Assembly (NCBI RefSeq): GCF_029433095.1
Contig: NZ_JARNTX010000001.1
Coordinates: 3,100,001 to 3,164,000, forward strand
DNA: 64,000 nucleotides
Source: Hymenobacter sp. YC55
GTDB taxonomy: Bacteria > Bacteroidota > Bacteroidia > Cytophagales > Hymenobacteraceae
Reading direction: 5' to 3'
How positions within the stretch are numbered: the stretch's first letter is position 1; each line of letters begins with the position of its first letter. Made by a program: the position numbers and the translations under genes. The notes beneath the pieces are model-generated. The model was given only the letters and a program-made list of their open reading frames with translations, made no database searches and had not been told where the DNA came from. Positions 50,564 through 59,342 of this stretch are shown here, piece by piece.

Positions 50564-51541
50564 ATGTCCCGCATCCTTACCGGCATTCAGAGCACGGGCC
50601 GCCCGCACCTTGGCAACCTGCTCGGCGCCATCCTTCCGGCCGTAGAACTGTCGAAGAGTGCCGCCAACGAGTCGTTGCTCTTTATTGCTGATTTACACTC
50701 CTTGACCACGGTCCGCGACGCGGAGTTGCTGCGCCAGAACACGTATGCCGTCGCGGCTTCGTGGTTGGCCTGTGGGTTCGATACCGAGAAAAACATGTTT
50801 TATCGGCAGTCGGATGTACCGCAGGTGGCGGAGTTGGCTTGGTACCTATCATGTTTTGCGCCTTACCCCATGCTGGCCAATGCGCACTCGTTTAAGGACA
50901 AGTCGGATAGGCTCTCGGAGGTAAATGCTGGCGTTTTCATGTATCCAGTGTTGATGGCGGCCGATATTCTGCTCTACGACACCGACATAGTGCCCGTAGG
51001 CAAAGACCAGATGCAGCACCTGGAAATCACCCGCGATATTGCTGCAGCCTTCAACAACCGCTACGGTGAAATCTTCGTGATGCCCAAAGCGCGGGTAGAC
51101 GAGCAGTTGATGACCGTTCCCGGCATTGATGGCCAGAAAATGAGCAAGAGCTACGGTAACATCATTGACATTTTCGTTGACGATAAATCCCTGCTTAAGA
51201 GCATCAAAAGCATCATTTCGGACAGCACCCCGCTCGAAGCGCCCAAGAACCCGGACACCGACATCACCTTCAAGCTGTACTCGCTGCTCGCTACTGCCGA
51301 AGAAACCGCTGACATGCGCGGCCGCTACTTGGCCGGCGGCTACGGCTACGGCCACGCCAAGCAGGCGCTCTACGAGGTGATCCTACGCCGGTTTGCCGTC
51401 GAGCGGGAGCAGTTCAACTTCTACATGAACAACCTGCCCGAAATAGACGCCCGTTTGGCAGAAGGTGCCCGCAAAGCGCAAGCCTATGGCTCGGAGGTAT
51501 TAAACAAAGTGCGCGAGAAAGTAGGTTACCTACGGCGGTAA
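50564..51541 (+). CDS. trpS: Tryptophanyl-tRNA synthetase
   Basis: 325 aa, class I. The HIGH-type motif is PHLGN (14-18) in TGIQSTGRPHLGNLLGA; KMSKS is intact at 192-196 in DGQKMSKSYGN. Between them are DLHSLTTV, MADILLYDTDIVPVGKDQMQHLEITRDIA and FVMPKARVDEQLMTVPGIDG. The enzyme charges tRNA-Trp in the cytoplasm. It is complete. It is followed by a dispersed repeat cluster that separates it from a convergent gene. Confidence 0.97.
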   Translation: MSRILTGIQSTGRPHLGNLLGAILPAVELSKSAANESLLFIADLHSLTTVRDAELLRQNTYAVAASWLACGFDTEKNMFYRQSDVPQVAELAWYLSCFAPYPMLANAHSFKDKSDRLSEVNAGVFMYPVLMAADILLYDTDIVPVGKDQMQHLEITRDIAAAFNNRYGEIFVMPKARVDEQLMTVPGIDGQKMSKSYGNIIDIFVDDKSLLKSIKSIISDSTPLEAPKNPDTDITFKLYSLLATAEETADMRGRYLAGGYGYGHAKQALYEVILRRFAVEREQFNFYMNNLPEIDARLAEGARKAQAYGSEVLNKVREKVGYLRR

Positions 51542-51565
51542 GTTACTCCTTAAGTGAAACAGGCC

Positions 51566-51769
51566 GTTGTACTGAGCGCGGGCCGAAGCCTCTTGCAGGC
51601 TGATGTCGTCAAAGTAACGGTCATGCTGAGCGCAGCCGAAGCATCTCGCGTGCTGAGGTTGTGGTACTAAACTCAACGAGTCGAGCGAGATGCTTCGGCT
51701 CCGCTCAGCATGACCGATATAGTTTGGCAACATCAGCACGCGAGATGCTTCGGCTGCGCTCAGCATGAC
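51566..51769. repeat. TCATGCTGAGCGC dispersed repeat, locus 4
   Basis: Four units: a diverged one (GTTGTACTGAGCGCGGGCCG, from 51566), a forward copy at 51620, and two inverted copies ending at 51714 and 51769. It fills the 255-bp gap between the convergent trpS and the reverse gene at 51797, where a terminator would be expected. Confidence 0.85.
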
Positions 51770-51796
51770 CGTTACTTTACGTAGACACTGCTTTCA

Positions 51797-52624
51797 CTAA
51801 AGAATATGGTGTAGCTGCTGCTCGTGGGAGAAGCTGAAACCTACTTTACTTGGGCGGCTAACCTGCTGGTTTTCCAGCTTTTGCTTCACCGATATTTTCT
51901 GAATATCGTCGAGCGGCGGCGCTATAAGGTCGTTGTTGACGGCGGCAATCATGGCGCTTTCCACAAATAGCTTCATGCCTTCAGCCGTCACCACGTTATC
52001 CGACATATCGTTGTCAGGTAGTTCGAGCTGCTGCACGCCTTCCAGGAAGTAGTGGTTGTCGATGTTGATGAGCAAGCGCCCGACTAAGTAGCCCGGGTCA
52101 TTCATACGCTGGTACTTGATGCTGTCGGCCATGAAGTTGTAGGCCATGATGTGCCCGAAGAACCGGCGCCGGAAATCAGCCTCCACATACTTGGTGGGCA
52201 TCGGGCCGTAATCCTCGGGGAAAGTAACGATGTTGGAGTGCATGACGAACACCAGCAAGTCGCCGGAGAACCGGATGTGGAACTCCATGTCGTTGATGGG
52301 GCGGTACTCGATGATGACTGTGGAATCGACGGGCGTGATTTTCCGGCTCAGCTCCACTACCAGCTCCTGCGTCACCTTGCGCAGCAAGTCGAACGTGGAC
52401 ATGGTGTTGCGGTAGATGGACTGTTTGGCCGAAGATTTCTGCTTGAGGCCCTCGAAAATCTGGTCGAGGCGGTCGGCGGGCGCATCGGCGGGCTCACCGG
52501 CAGCGTTTGGGGCCGCATTGTCGGTGTTGGTGGAGCCGGTGGTAGCGGGTGCCTGGGGCGCACCGGGCGTACCGTCGTCGGTTTGAGTGTCGATCAGGAC
52601 GGGCTCTTTCTTCTTTCTAGCCAT
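51797..52624 (-). CDS. Conserved-looking cytoplasmic protein of unknown function
   Basis: 275 aa. It starts with a basic MARKKKEPV, then a low-complexity linker rich in Ala, Pro, Thr and Asn (about 12-60), followed by a folded domain: YRNTMSTFDLLRKVTQELVVELSRKITPVDSTVIIEYRPINDMEFHIRFSGDLLVFVMHSNIVTFPEDY, then DFRRRFFGHIMAYNFMADSIKYQRMNDPGYLVGRLLINIDNHYFLEGVQQLEL. I recognise no family, but the compact beta-rich domain (strands VIIEYRPI, FHIRFSG, LLVFVMHSNIV) suggests a conserved protein. Confidence 0.7.
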   Translation of the reverse strand: MARKKKEPVLIDTQTDDGTPGAPQAPATTGSTNTDNAAPNAAGEPADAPADRLDQIFEGLKQKSSAKQSIYRNTMSTFDLLRKVTQELVVELSRKITPVDSTVIIEYRPINDMEFHIRFSGDLLVFVMHSNIVTFPEDYGPMPTKYVEADFRRRFFGHIMAYNFMADSIKYQRMNDPGYLVGRLLINIDNHYFLEGVQQLELPDNDMSDNVVTAEGMKLFVESAMIAAVNNDLIAPPLDDIQKISVKQKLENQQVSRPSKVGFSFSHEQQLHHIL

Positions 52625-52756
52625 GCAGTAAGAGAATAACGCACCACAGCAAGCGGCGGCACGATAAGTTGAATCAGGAAATTAACTTAAGCAAGTACTA
52701 TTCACCTACGCAAAGTAGTAAACCAGTAGTTTCAGTTGCTGGGCATCTTCTACGCA

Positions 52757-53881
52757 TCAGGGCAATGCCGGAGGCGCCGACAACCGCTCAGCCACCGGCC
52801 AACTGCTACTCTGAAAAGCCACGGTGCGCAGCCCGGGGTGCGCAAACTCAGTGGTTGGCGGCAGCAACATATCTTGCGCCGACTCATGGCTCAGGGCCTC
52901 TCCCACGGTACGTACGGCGCCCGCTGGCACCAGCCGCTGCTCTAGCTCTTGTAGCAAGGGAGTGCCACTCACTGCGGCTATTCTTTCGCGCAACAGTTGC
53001 TCTAGTTCCGTACGGTGTGCTACACGGGCGTTGTTGGTGGCAAAGCGTGCGTCCAGAGCCCATTCTGGTCGGCCTAATACAGTACACAGATGCTGAAACT
53101 GCCGGTCTGCGCCTACGGCTAGCAACAGCCGCACGCCATCCGCTGCTTCGTACACGGTGCCATACGGAACTATGCTCGGGTGGCCCGACCCCAACGGCTG
53201 TGGGTCGTTGCCCGTCACGAGGTAGGTGGCGGCTTGATTGGCCAGCGAGGCCAAGGCACTGTTCAGCAACGACACTTGCACTAAAGAGCCTGTGCCCGTT
53301 TTCTCACGTTGGTAAAGCGCCGTCAGCAGCCCTTCTTTGAGTTGATGCGCGGCCAGCAAATCAATCAGGGCTACTGGCATTTTAAGCGGTTCTTGTCCGG
53401 GCAAGCTATTTAGGTGCATGAAGCCGGCTTCTGCTTGCAGCACCGCATCGTAGCCAGCCCGCGCCGACGCAGCCCCATAGCCCGTGAGGTGGCCGTAAAT
53501 CAGGCGTGGATTAAGGCTAGCCAGCGTGGTGTAGTCCACGGCGAGCCTTTCGGCGTCGCCGGGCTTGTAGCTTACCAGCACAATGTCGGCACGGGTGGCG
53601 AGGCGGTGCACTTCGGCAAGCCCCTCGGTAGTAGTCAAGTCCAACACCACGGACTGCTTGCCCCAATTGGCACAGCTGAAATAGGCGGAAACGGTGGTGC
53701 CTTGAGGCTCTGTCGGAGTGCGCCAGGAGCGGGTAACGTCGCCAGCGGGCGGCTCCACTTTCAGCACCTCCGCCCCGAGTTCGGCAAAGAATTGCCCCAC
53801 CTGTGGTCCGGCCAGTACCGAGGCAAGTTCAAGAACAAAGAGACCCTGGAAAGGTAGCGTTGAGAGTTCAGGCATACGCAA
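52757..53881 (-). CDS. CaiB/BaiF-family CoA transferase
   Basis: 374 aa. Family III CoA-transferase features: an N-terminal VLELASVLAGPQVGQFFAELGAEVLKVEPPAGDVTR, then SCANWGKQSVVLDLTTTEGL, GYDAVLQAEAGFM at 143-155, and the catalytic Asp in VALIDLLAAHQLKEGLLTAL (Asp174). The C-terminal part has the usual helices and ends with HPGLRTVAFQSSSWPVAERLSAPPALP. Such enzymes move CoA between carboxylic acids; alpha-methylacyl-CoA racemase is a relative. Substrate unknown. It is on the same strand as, and 40 bp after, the methyltransferase gene at 53922. Confidence 0.9.
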   Translation of the reverse strand: MRMPELSTLPFQGLFVLELASVLAGPQVGQFFAELGAEVLKVEPPAGDVTRSWRTPTEPQGTTVSAYFSCANWGKQSVVLDLTTTEGLAEVHRLATRADIVLVSYKPGDAERLAVDYTTLASLNPRLIYGHLTGYGAASARAGYDAVLQAEAGFMHLNSLPGQEPLKMPVALIDLLAAHQLKEGLLTALYQREKTGTGSLVQVSLLNSALASLANQAATYLVTGNDPQPLGSGHPSIVPYGTVYEAADGVRLLLAVGADRQFQHLCTVLGRPEWALDARFATNNARVAHRTELEQLLRERIAAVSGTPLLQELEQRLVPAGAVRTVGEALSHESAQDMLLPPTTEFAHPGLRTVAFQSSSWPVAERLSAPPALP

Positions 53882-53921
53882 AGATGCAGCACGACTTTCG
53901 TATCGGCGGATAGCACTTGTC

Positions 53922-54656
53922 TTAGCTTACTTTGCCTAACCGCAAAAACACCGGAAACCGCACCTCCCGCTCCTGCTGGCCCCACAGCTGCGTCAGTTGC
54001 TCGGCAATGAGCAGCACCGGGTCTTGGCCGTGCTGCTTTTCGTACTTCACTACGCTCGACCAGGTGCGCAGGTAGTTCAGAAACCACTCCGCCGACCACT
54101 GCCGCTGCACCAGAAACTGCGCGTGCTGCACCTCCTCGAACGGAAACGGAATGCGCGCATATTCATCGTCGATGTGCCACCGGTTTTCGTCCCAATACGG
54201 CCGCATCGTTTCCGAATAGAACTGTCGGATAAGCGGGTCCAGGTCTTCATACACTTGCACTAGGCCATAACCCCATTCGGCCACCGTGGCGTCCGCACAA
54301 GTTACGCGGCGCACTTCCTGGTTGAAGGCTTCAGTATCGAACCAGTGCACGGCCTGCCCAACCGTCACCAAATCCACGGAAGCGGCTGCTAGGGGCGTGT
54401 GTTCGGCTGGCGATACTTGGTAGGTGATGTTGGGGCGCACAGGGGCCTGCGCCAATTGGGCAGCACTGATGTCAGTGGCGTGTACGTGCGCGAAATGCTC
54501 GGCCAGCACCACGGCCACTTGCCCGTTGCCGGTGGCACAGTCCCATGCCTGCCCGCGGCGCGCTGTATGGGCCAGTAGAAACACGTACAACTCCGGCGGA
54601 TAATCGATGCGGTAACGGGCGTAGAGTTCGGCTTGGGCAGAGAAACGGTCGAGCAT
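53922..54656 (-). CDS. Class I SAM-dependent methyltransferase
   Basis: 244 aa from the ATG at 54656 (MLDRFSAQAELYARYRIDYPPELYVFLL); the frame extends upstream with a non-coding look. Motif I is AWDCATGNGQVAVVLAEHF, then ATDISAAQL (acidic residue for SAM ribose), HTPLAAASVDLVTVGQAVHWF (motif post-I/II, as in trans-aconitate-type methyltransferases). Ends with a helical extension. It is divergent from the gene at 54788. Substrate unknown. Confidence 0.88.
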   Translation of the reverse strand: MLDRFSAQAELYARYRIDYPPELYVFLLAHTARRGQAWDCATGNGQVAVVLAEHFAHVHATDISAAQLAQAPVRPNITYQVSPAEHTPLAAASVDLVTVGQAVHWFDTEAFNQEVRRVTCADATVAEWGYGLVQVYEDLDPLIRQFYSETMRPYWDENRWHIDDEYARIPFPFEEVQHAQFLVQRQWSAEWFLNYLRTWSSVVKYEKQHGQDPVLLIAEQLTQLWGQQEREVRFPVFLRLGKVS

Positions 54657-54787
54657 GAGGCAGTTGATGATTAACAATAAATAGTAAGTAACGGAAACGC
54701 AGGACTGCCGATATTGGGCCGACCGGAAAAAGTGGAAGTAATAGCCACAGGTGCCCTGAAAACAATCAACAACCAGCATTCAACAAA

Positions 54788-55801
54788 ATGACCCCTATTC
54801 AAACTGGTTTGCTCGCCTACGGTATGTCGGGGCGGATATTTCACGCGCCTTTTCTGGCCGCGCATGCTGGCTTCGAGCTACGGGCCGTGGTGGAGCGCAG
54901 CCGCAAGCAGATGCAGGCCACCTATCCGCACGTTATCAGCTACGACAGCGTACCAGACCTGCTCAATGACCCGGCTATTGAGCTAGTCGTGGTGAATACA
55001 CCCAATGATTCGCATTTCAGCTTGGCCATGGATGCCTTGCGGGCCGGCAAACATGTGCTTATTGAAAAGCCGGTAGGCACTTCGGCCGCCGACATTGATG
55101 CGCTGTACGCATTGGGCCGCGAAATGAATCGCCATGTGTTTGGCTACCAGAACCGGCGCTGGGACAGCGACTTTATGGCCGTGCGGCAAGTGGTAGAAAG
55201 CGGCCAACTTGGGCAGTTGATTGAAGTTCATATCCGCTTCGACCGATACAAAGCAGCCATCCATACCAAAGTCTTCAAGGAAGAACCCACCACGCCGGGC
55301 GCCGGCCTCAACTACGACCTAGGGCCGCACATCCTCGACCAAGCCCTCAGCCTGTTTGGCCCTCCTGCGGAGTTTCGCAGAACGTTCGGCAGCTTCCGCC
55401 CCAACTCACGCGTGACCGACTACTTCCAGGCGCATCTGCTTTACCCTAGTGGCCTGAACGTATATCTGACCACTAGCTTGCTGGTAGCCGACCCTGGCCC
55501 GGCCTACGTGCTGCACGGCACCCGTGGCAGCCTACGCAAAGGCCGCACCGACGTGCAGGAGCCTCAATTAGATGGGGGCCTTTCGCCGCTGGCTGACACG
55601 TACGGAGTTGAACCTGCGGAGGCCGCTGGCACCCTCACGTTGATGAACGAGGCCGGCGAAAAAACTGTTAGTATCCTAGAGCCATTGCGCGGCAACTACA
55701 TGGGCTTATTCGAAGCGGTGTACCAAGCAATACGTGCGGGGCAGCCGTATCCAATTACGGAAGAAGACCTCCGGACGCAACTGGAGATCCTGCAATCATA
55801 A
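54788..55801 (+). CDS. Gfo/Idh/MocA family oxidoreductase (cytoplasmic)
   Basis: 337 aa without signal peptide. The Rossmann loop is LLAYGMSGRIFHAPFL (8-23), in place of the more common GxGxxG; this YGMSGRIFHAP form is typical of the YvaA/scyllo-inositol dehydrogenase subgroup. The catalytic Lys is in GKHVLIEKPVGTS (Glu93-Lys94-Pro95). Mid-domain FGYQNRRWDSDF and GPHILDQALSLFG. NAD(P)-dependent oxidation of a sugar or inositol is expected. Divergent from the methyltransferase at 53922. Confidence 0.9.
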   Translation: MTPIQTGLLAYGMSGRIFHAPFLAAHAGFELRAVVERSRKQMQATYPHVISYDSVPDLLNDPAIELVVVNTPNDSHFSLAMDALRAGKHVLIEKPVGTSAADIDALYALGREMNRHVFGYQNRRWDSDFMAVRQVVESGQLGQLIEVHIRFDRYKAAIHTKVFKEEPTTPGAGLNYDLGPHILDQALSLFGPPAEFRRTFGSFRPNSRVTDYFQAHLLYPSGLNVYLTTSLLVADPGPAYVLHGTRGSLRKGRTDVQEPQLDGGLSPLADTYGVEPAEAAGTLTLMNEAGEKTVSILEPLRGNYMGLFEAVYQAIRAGQPYPITEEDLRTQLEILQS

Positions 55802-55809
55802 GCTGAGCG

Positions 55810-55836
55810 TTGCCGCCGCCGTTTCTCGTATCTTTG
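55810..55836 (+). promoter_or_regulatory. Promoter of the DEAD-box helicase gene
   Basis: TTG at 55810-55812, a 16-base spacer and a perfect TATCTTTG -7 element at 55829-55836. Transcription from here would give a leader of roughly 65-70 bases before the TTG start codon at 55910; long leaders are common for cold-responsive helicase genes. Confidence 0.55.
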
Positions 55837-55909
55837 TTACAGGAATACAAGCGGTTCAGCTGACCGGGAAAGCAAGGTCAGCCATTTATTCATCTTAATT
55901 AGCTACACC

Positions 55910-57580
55910 TTGACGTTTCACGAGTTCAACCTCCACGACGACCTACTGGCCGGCGTGGACGCCATGAATTACCAGAATGCCACTCCTATTCAGGAGCAAG
56001 CCATTCCCAAAATTATTGAAGGAAAAGACCTGATTGCCTGCGCGCAAACGGGCACCGGCAAAACCGCCGCGTACCTGCTGCCGCTACTCGACAAGATTTC
56101 GCACGCCAAGCACGGCACTACTTCCACCCTCATTTTGGTGCCCACGCGCGAGCTGGCCACCCAGATCGACGAGCAAGTAACCGGCTTTGGCTACTTTGTA
56201 GAAGCCAGCAGCATTGCCATCTATGGCGGCGGCAAAAGCGAGAACTGGGAGCAGCAGAAGCGCGCGCTCACCAGCGGCGCCGACATCATCATTGCCACAC
56301 CGGGCCGCCTGATTGCGCACCTGCAAATGGGGTACGTGAAGTTCGACACCCTGAAGTATCTGGTGCTCGATGAGGCCGACAAGATGATGGACATGGGCTT
56401 CTCTGATGACATCTTGAACATCGTGCGTCAGCTGCCTAAGCAGCGGCAGACGCTGCTGTTCTCGGCCACCATGCCCAACAAAATCCGGGACTTCTCTAAG
56501 CAGATTCTGCAAGACCCCGAGGAAATCCGGCTGGCTGTATCCAAGCCCGCGGCGGGCATCGACCAGCAGTTCTATATGGCCTTCGACCGCCAGAAGATCT
56601 ATCTACTTGAGCACATTCTTAAAACGCAGGATGTGCAAAGCATGGTACTCTTCACTAGCCAGAAAGCAGCAGTAGCCGGCATCGTGCGGGCTATTAGCAA
56701 GCTCGGCTACGAAGCCCACGGCATTTCGTCGGACCGTACGCAGGAGGAGCGTGAGCAAATCATGCGCGAGTTCAAGAACAAGAAGTTTCCCATCCTCGTG
56801 GCCACCGACGTGCTGAGCCGCGGCATCGACATCGACTCACTGAGCCACGTGGTGAACTACGACATCCCGCGGGCCGCTGAGGATTATGTACACCGCATTG
56901 GCCGTACGGCCCGCGCCGCCACCAAAGGCACGGCCATTACTTTCATTGCCGACCAAGACCAGGATCGGGTAGTGAAGATTGAAAAGCTCATCGAGCGCGA
57001 AGTAGAAAAGCAAACCATCACCGAGGAGCTAGGCTTGGGCCCTGCTCCGGAGTTCGACCCCAAGCGCTTTGCTGGCCTGCACGGCAAAGTGGGCGGTCGG
57101 CCCGAACGGGGGGGCCGCTCCGGCGGGGGTAACCGCGACCGAGGCCCACGTCCGGAAGGCGACCGTGGCCCCCGCAGCGGTGGCCGCGACGGCAACCGCC
57201 CGGCCCGCTCCGGTGCTCCCGACCCCAAGGACCCCAAGCACCAGGAGCGTATAGCCAAAGCCCAAGCTGCCTTAGCGGCCCTGGATGCCGGCCAAGCGCC
57301 AGCTATTCCCTATGAGCGCCCACCTCGTGCGCCCCGGCCAGAAGGTGAAGCTAGAGAAGCGCGTCCACCGCGTGAACCTCGGGCCCCTCGCCCCGAAGGC
57401 GAATCGAAGGAAGGCGTAAGCCAAGCCCGAGAGCCCCGCGCCGAAGGACAGGAAGGCCAGCGCCGCCGCAAGCGGGGTGGCCGTAACCGCGGAGGCCGCG
57501 GCCCACGCCCGGAAGGCGGAGCAGCCAGCACGGCATCCGAGGCACCAACAGCAGCTCCTGTAACTCCAAGTGCAGAGTAG
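55910..57580 (+). CDS. DEAD-box RNA helicase, RhlE-like
   Basis: 556 aa. TTG start at 55910, giving MTFHEFNLHDDLLAG; no in-frame ATG precedes the Q motif. Motifs: NATPIQEQ (Q motif), AQTGTGKT at 45-52, PTRELATQ at 78-85, DEAD at 154-157, SAT at 185-187, and HRIGRTAR at 328-335. After the helicase core (about 375) comes a tail of 180 residues rich in Arg, Gly, Pro and Glu with repeated RPEG units. The tail probably binds RNA loosely. The enzyme unwinds RNA duplexes in the cytoplasm. A terminator follows at 57586. Confidence 0.95.
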   Translation: MTFHEFNLHDDLLAGVDAMNYQNATPIQEQAIPKIIEGKDLIACAQTGTGKTAAYLLPLLDKISHAKHGTTSTLILVPTRELATQIDEQVTGFGYFVEASSIAIYGGGKSENWEQQKRALTSGADIIIATPGRLIAHLQMGYVKFDTLKYLVLDEADKMMDMGFSDDILNIVRQLPKQRQTLLFSATMPNKIRDFSKQILQDPEEIRLAVSKPAAGIDQQFYMAFDRQKIYLLEHILKTQDVQSMVLFTSQKAAVAGIVRAISKLGYEAHGISSDRTQEEREQIMREFKNKKFPILVATDVLSRGIDIDSLSHVVNYDIPRAAEDYVHRIGRTARAATKGTAITFIADQDQDRVVKIEKLIEREVEKQTITEELGLGPAPEFDPKRFAGLHGKVGGRPERGGRSGGGNRDRGPRPEGDRGPRSGGRDGNRPARSGAPDPKDPKHQERIAKAQAALAALDAGQAPAIPYERPPRAPRPEGEAREARPPREPRAPRPEGESKEGVSQAREPRAEGQEGQRRRKRGGRNRGGRGPRPEGGAASTASEAPTAAPVTPSAE

Positions 57581-57585
57581 GTATC

Positions 57586-57627
57586 AAAAAGCAAAAGCTC
57601 CCGATAAATCGGGAGCTTTTGCTTTTT
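57586..57627. terminator. Bidirectional terminator after the helicase gene
   Basis: AAAAAGCAAAAGCTCCCGAT (57586-57605) pairs perfectly with ATCGGGAGCTTTTGCTTTTT (57608-57627), with only AA between the arms. It also serves the convergent YdeI-like gene at 57647. Confidence 0.92.
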
Positions 57628-57646
57628 AGGGTTGAGCCAGAAAATT

Positions 57647-58237
57647 TCACTTGTAGTAAGGACTAGCCTTTTTGTTTTCAGCGGCGGAAGCTACCGTTGC
57701 CTGCACCCGCTGGGCACGGGTCTCGGCGCGCTTAGCACTGGAAATCCACGCCAGAATGTTTTTCTGCGCTGACGGGCTGAAGGCCGCAAAATACTGCTGA
57801 GCAGTTGGGTTTGCCTGTAGGGCTTCGGCTAGGTCAGCAGGAACAAGTTGTGCGTCGCTGTCGGTGAGGGCATCCCAAGAGCCGTTTTGCTTGGCGACGT
57901 TTATTTTCAGCAAGCCGGCTTCCTGCATGCGCCCTGCTGCTATGAGTTTGGCTACTCGCTCCTTGTTTGGCTTCGACCACACGCTTCGCGGTTTGCGCGG
58001 CGTGAAAAGAATCATAGACCGCTCGCCGTCGAGGCGGCGGGCTTGGCCATCAATCCACCCGTAGCAAAGGGCTTCCTCCACGGCATCTTCATAACTGACG
58101 CGGGGTTTGCCACTCGCCTTTTTATAATACACCAGCCAGATTCCGGACGAGCTAGTGTAGTGTTCGGTCAGCCACTGCCGCCATTCCGAGCAAGTCAGCG
58201 GGTGAAAAGTCGCAAGTTGGTCGAGGACGTTGGCCAT
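57647..58237 (-). CDS. YdeI/OmpD-associated family protein
   Basis: 196 aa, cytoplasmic. N-terminal domain as in YdeI: FHPLTCSEWRQWLTEHYTSSSGIWLVYYKKASGKPRVSYEDAVEEALCYGWIDGQARRLDGERSMILFTPRKPRSVWSKPNKERVAKLIAAGRM, including the CYGWIDG core. The C-terminal helices (YFAAFSPSAQKNILAWISSAKRAETRAQRV) are the OmpD-associated half. Function unknown; proteins of this type have been linked to stress resistance. Convergent with the helicase gene. Confidence 0.88.
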   Translation of the reverse strand: MANVLDQLATFHPLTCSEWRQWLTEHYTSSSGIWLVYYKKASGKPRVSYEDAVEEALCYGWIDGQARRLDGERSMILFTPRKPRSVWSKPNKERVAKLIAAGRMQEAGLLKINVAKQNGSWDALTDSDAQLVPADLAEALQANPTAQQYFAAFSPSAQKNILAWISSAKRAETRAQRVQATVASAAENKKASPYYK

Positions 58238-58323
58238 ATCTAGAGCTGTATTAAGGCAATTAGCAGCTTGTTCCCAACAAGAGTAAGAATTTTAAAATAG
58301 TTAATAAATAGCCGCTCGGTATA

Positions 58324-58345
58324 GAAACGCGAAGTGTCGCGTCTC
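58324..58345. repeat. GAGACGCGA palindromic repeat, copy 3
   Basis: GAAACGCGA–AGTG–TCGCGTCTC, one base different from the copy at 13611. It lies in the gap between the YdeI-like gene start and the thioredoxin-reductase-like gene end, both on the reverse strand. Confidence 0.75.
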
Positions 58346-58401
58346 TACACCGGAAAGACACTCCAGGAGGGTTTTCACAACTTCACAGCGTAGCACGCTT
58401 G

Positions 58402-59328
58402 CTACTCCTGTAGTGCGACAACTTGGCTGTATATCCCCTGCTGTATCAGCTCCTTGTTGATCCAAGCGGCTGCTTTGCTGCCATTGGCTATGGCTGAGGC
58501 AACCTGCCGCATGAGTGTTGTGTTGTCGCCGGCGGCAAACAACCCGGGCACGTTGGTTTCTCCAAACTCGGTGGCTTGGATAAGGCCCATATCGGTAAGA
58601 GTGCACCCAAGCTTAGCGGCCAAGTCGCTGTGTTGACGGAACGGAACGCGGGCAAAAGCGGCTTCCAACGCATGCGAGGCACCATCGGTAGTGCGCACCG
58701 CGTACAGGCGGCCGTTGTGATGCTCTAGCTCAGCTATCGGCATTTCTACAACCTGAATATTACGCGCATGCATAATGGCTGCTTGCTCGGCAGTGAAATC
58801 AGCAGGGCCATTGGTAAACAGCACCAAGTCGCGGCTCCAGTTGTAGATGAGATTTACCAATTCCGCTGCCATGTTCCCGTTGGCGAGGAGCCCGATTTTC
58901 TGGCCGTGCACCTCGTAGCCGTGGCAATACGGGCAATGCAGCACCGAAATGCCCCAACATTCGGCAAAGCCCGGAATAGGTAGCATCTCGTCTTTCAGCC
59001 CGGTAGCCAACAGCAGCTTGCGGCTCTGGAACACCTGACCTGCCGCAGTTGTCACTTCAAACCCGTCTTCTACGGCTGTAGCTCCTACTACCGTAGCAGT
59101 TTGCAGCTTCACCGTTGGATAGTGTAGTACCTGCTCCCGGGCAATGGCCGCCATAGCAGCAGGCGTTTCGCCGTCGCGGGTTAGGAAGTTATGTGAATGG
59201 GGCGTTTGGCGGTTGCAGGGTTGGTTGTTGTCGAGTACAAGTACATGGCGTAAGGAGCGCCCTAGTGTCATGGCGGCGCTTAAACCGGCATTGCTTCCGC
59301 CTACTATAATAACGTCATATGGATTCAT
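58402..59328 (-). CDS. Thioredoxin-reductase-like FAD/NAD(P) oxidoreductase
   Basis: 308 aa from the ATG at 59328 (MNPYDVIIVGGSNAG). FAD-binding GGSNAG at 10-15, redox CPYC at 132-135 in ISVLHCPYCHGYEVHGQ, NAD(P) region IGLLANGNMAAEL, and the C-terminal FAD motif GLFAAGDNTTLMRQVASAIANGS. The CPYC disulfide and the small size fit the TrxR group found as single genes in Bacteroidota. A thioredoxin-like partner is not adjacent. The upstream DNA has repeated TTGCA motifs (59343-59394) that may bind a regulator. Confidence 0.92.
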   Translation of the reverse strand: MNPYDVIIVGGSNAGLSAAMTLGRSLRHVLVLDNNQPCNRQTPHSHNFLTRDGETPAAMAAIAREQVLHYPTVKLQTATVVGATAVEDGFEVTTAAGQVFQSRKLLLATGLKDEMLPIPGFAECWGISVLHCPYCHGYEVHGQKIGLLANGNMAAELVNLIYNWSRDLVLFTNGPADFTAEQAAIMHARNIQVVEMPIAELEHHNGRLYAVRTTDGASHALEAAFARVPFRQHSDLAAKLGCTLTDMGLIQATEFGETNVPGLFAAGDNTTLMRQVASAIANGSKAAAWINKELIQQGIYSQVVALQE

Positions 59329-59342
59329 GTTTTTTCTTTTAA

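Noticed and set aside
52669..53340. A 223-residue forward frame opposite the CoA transferase
   Set aside because: The reverse strand encodes a full CaiB/BaiF protein; the forward frame has no recognisable features.
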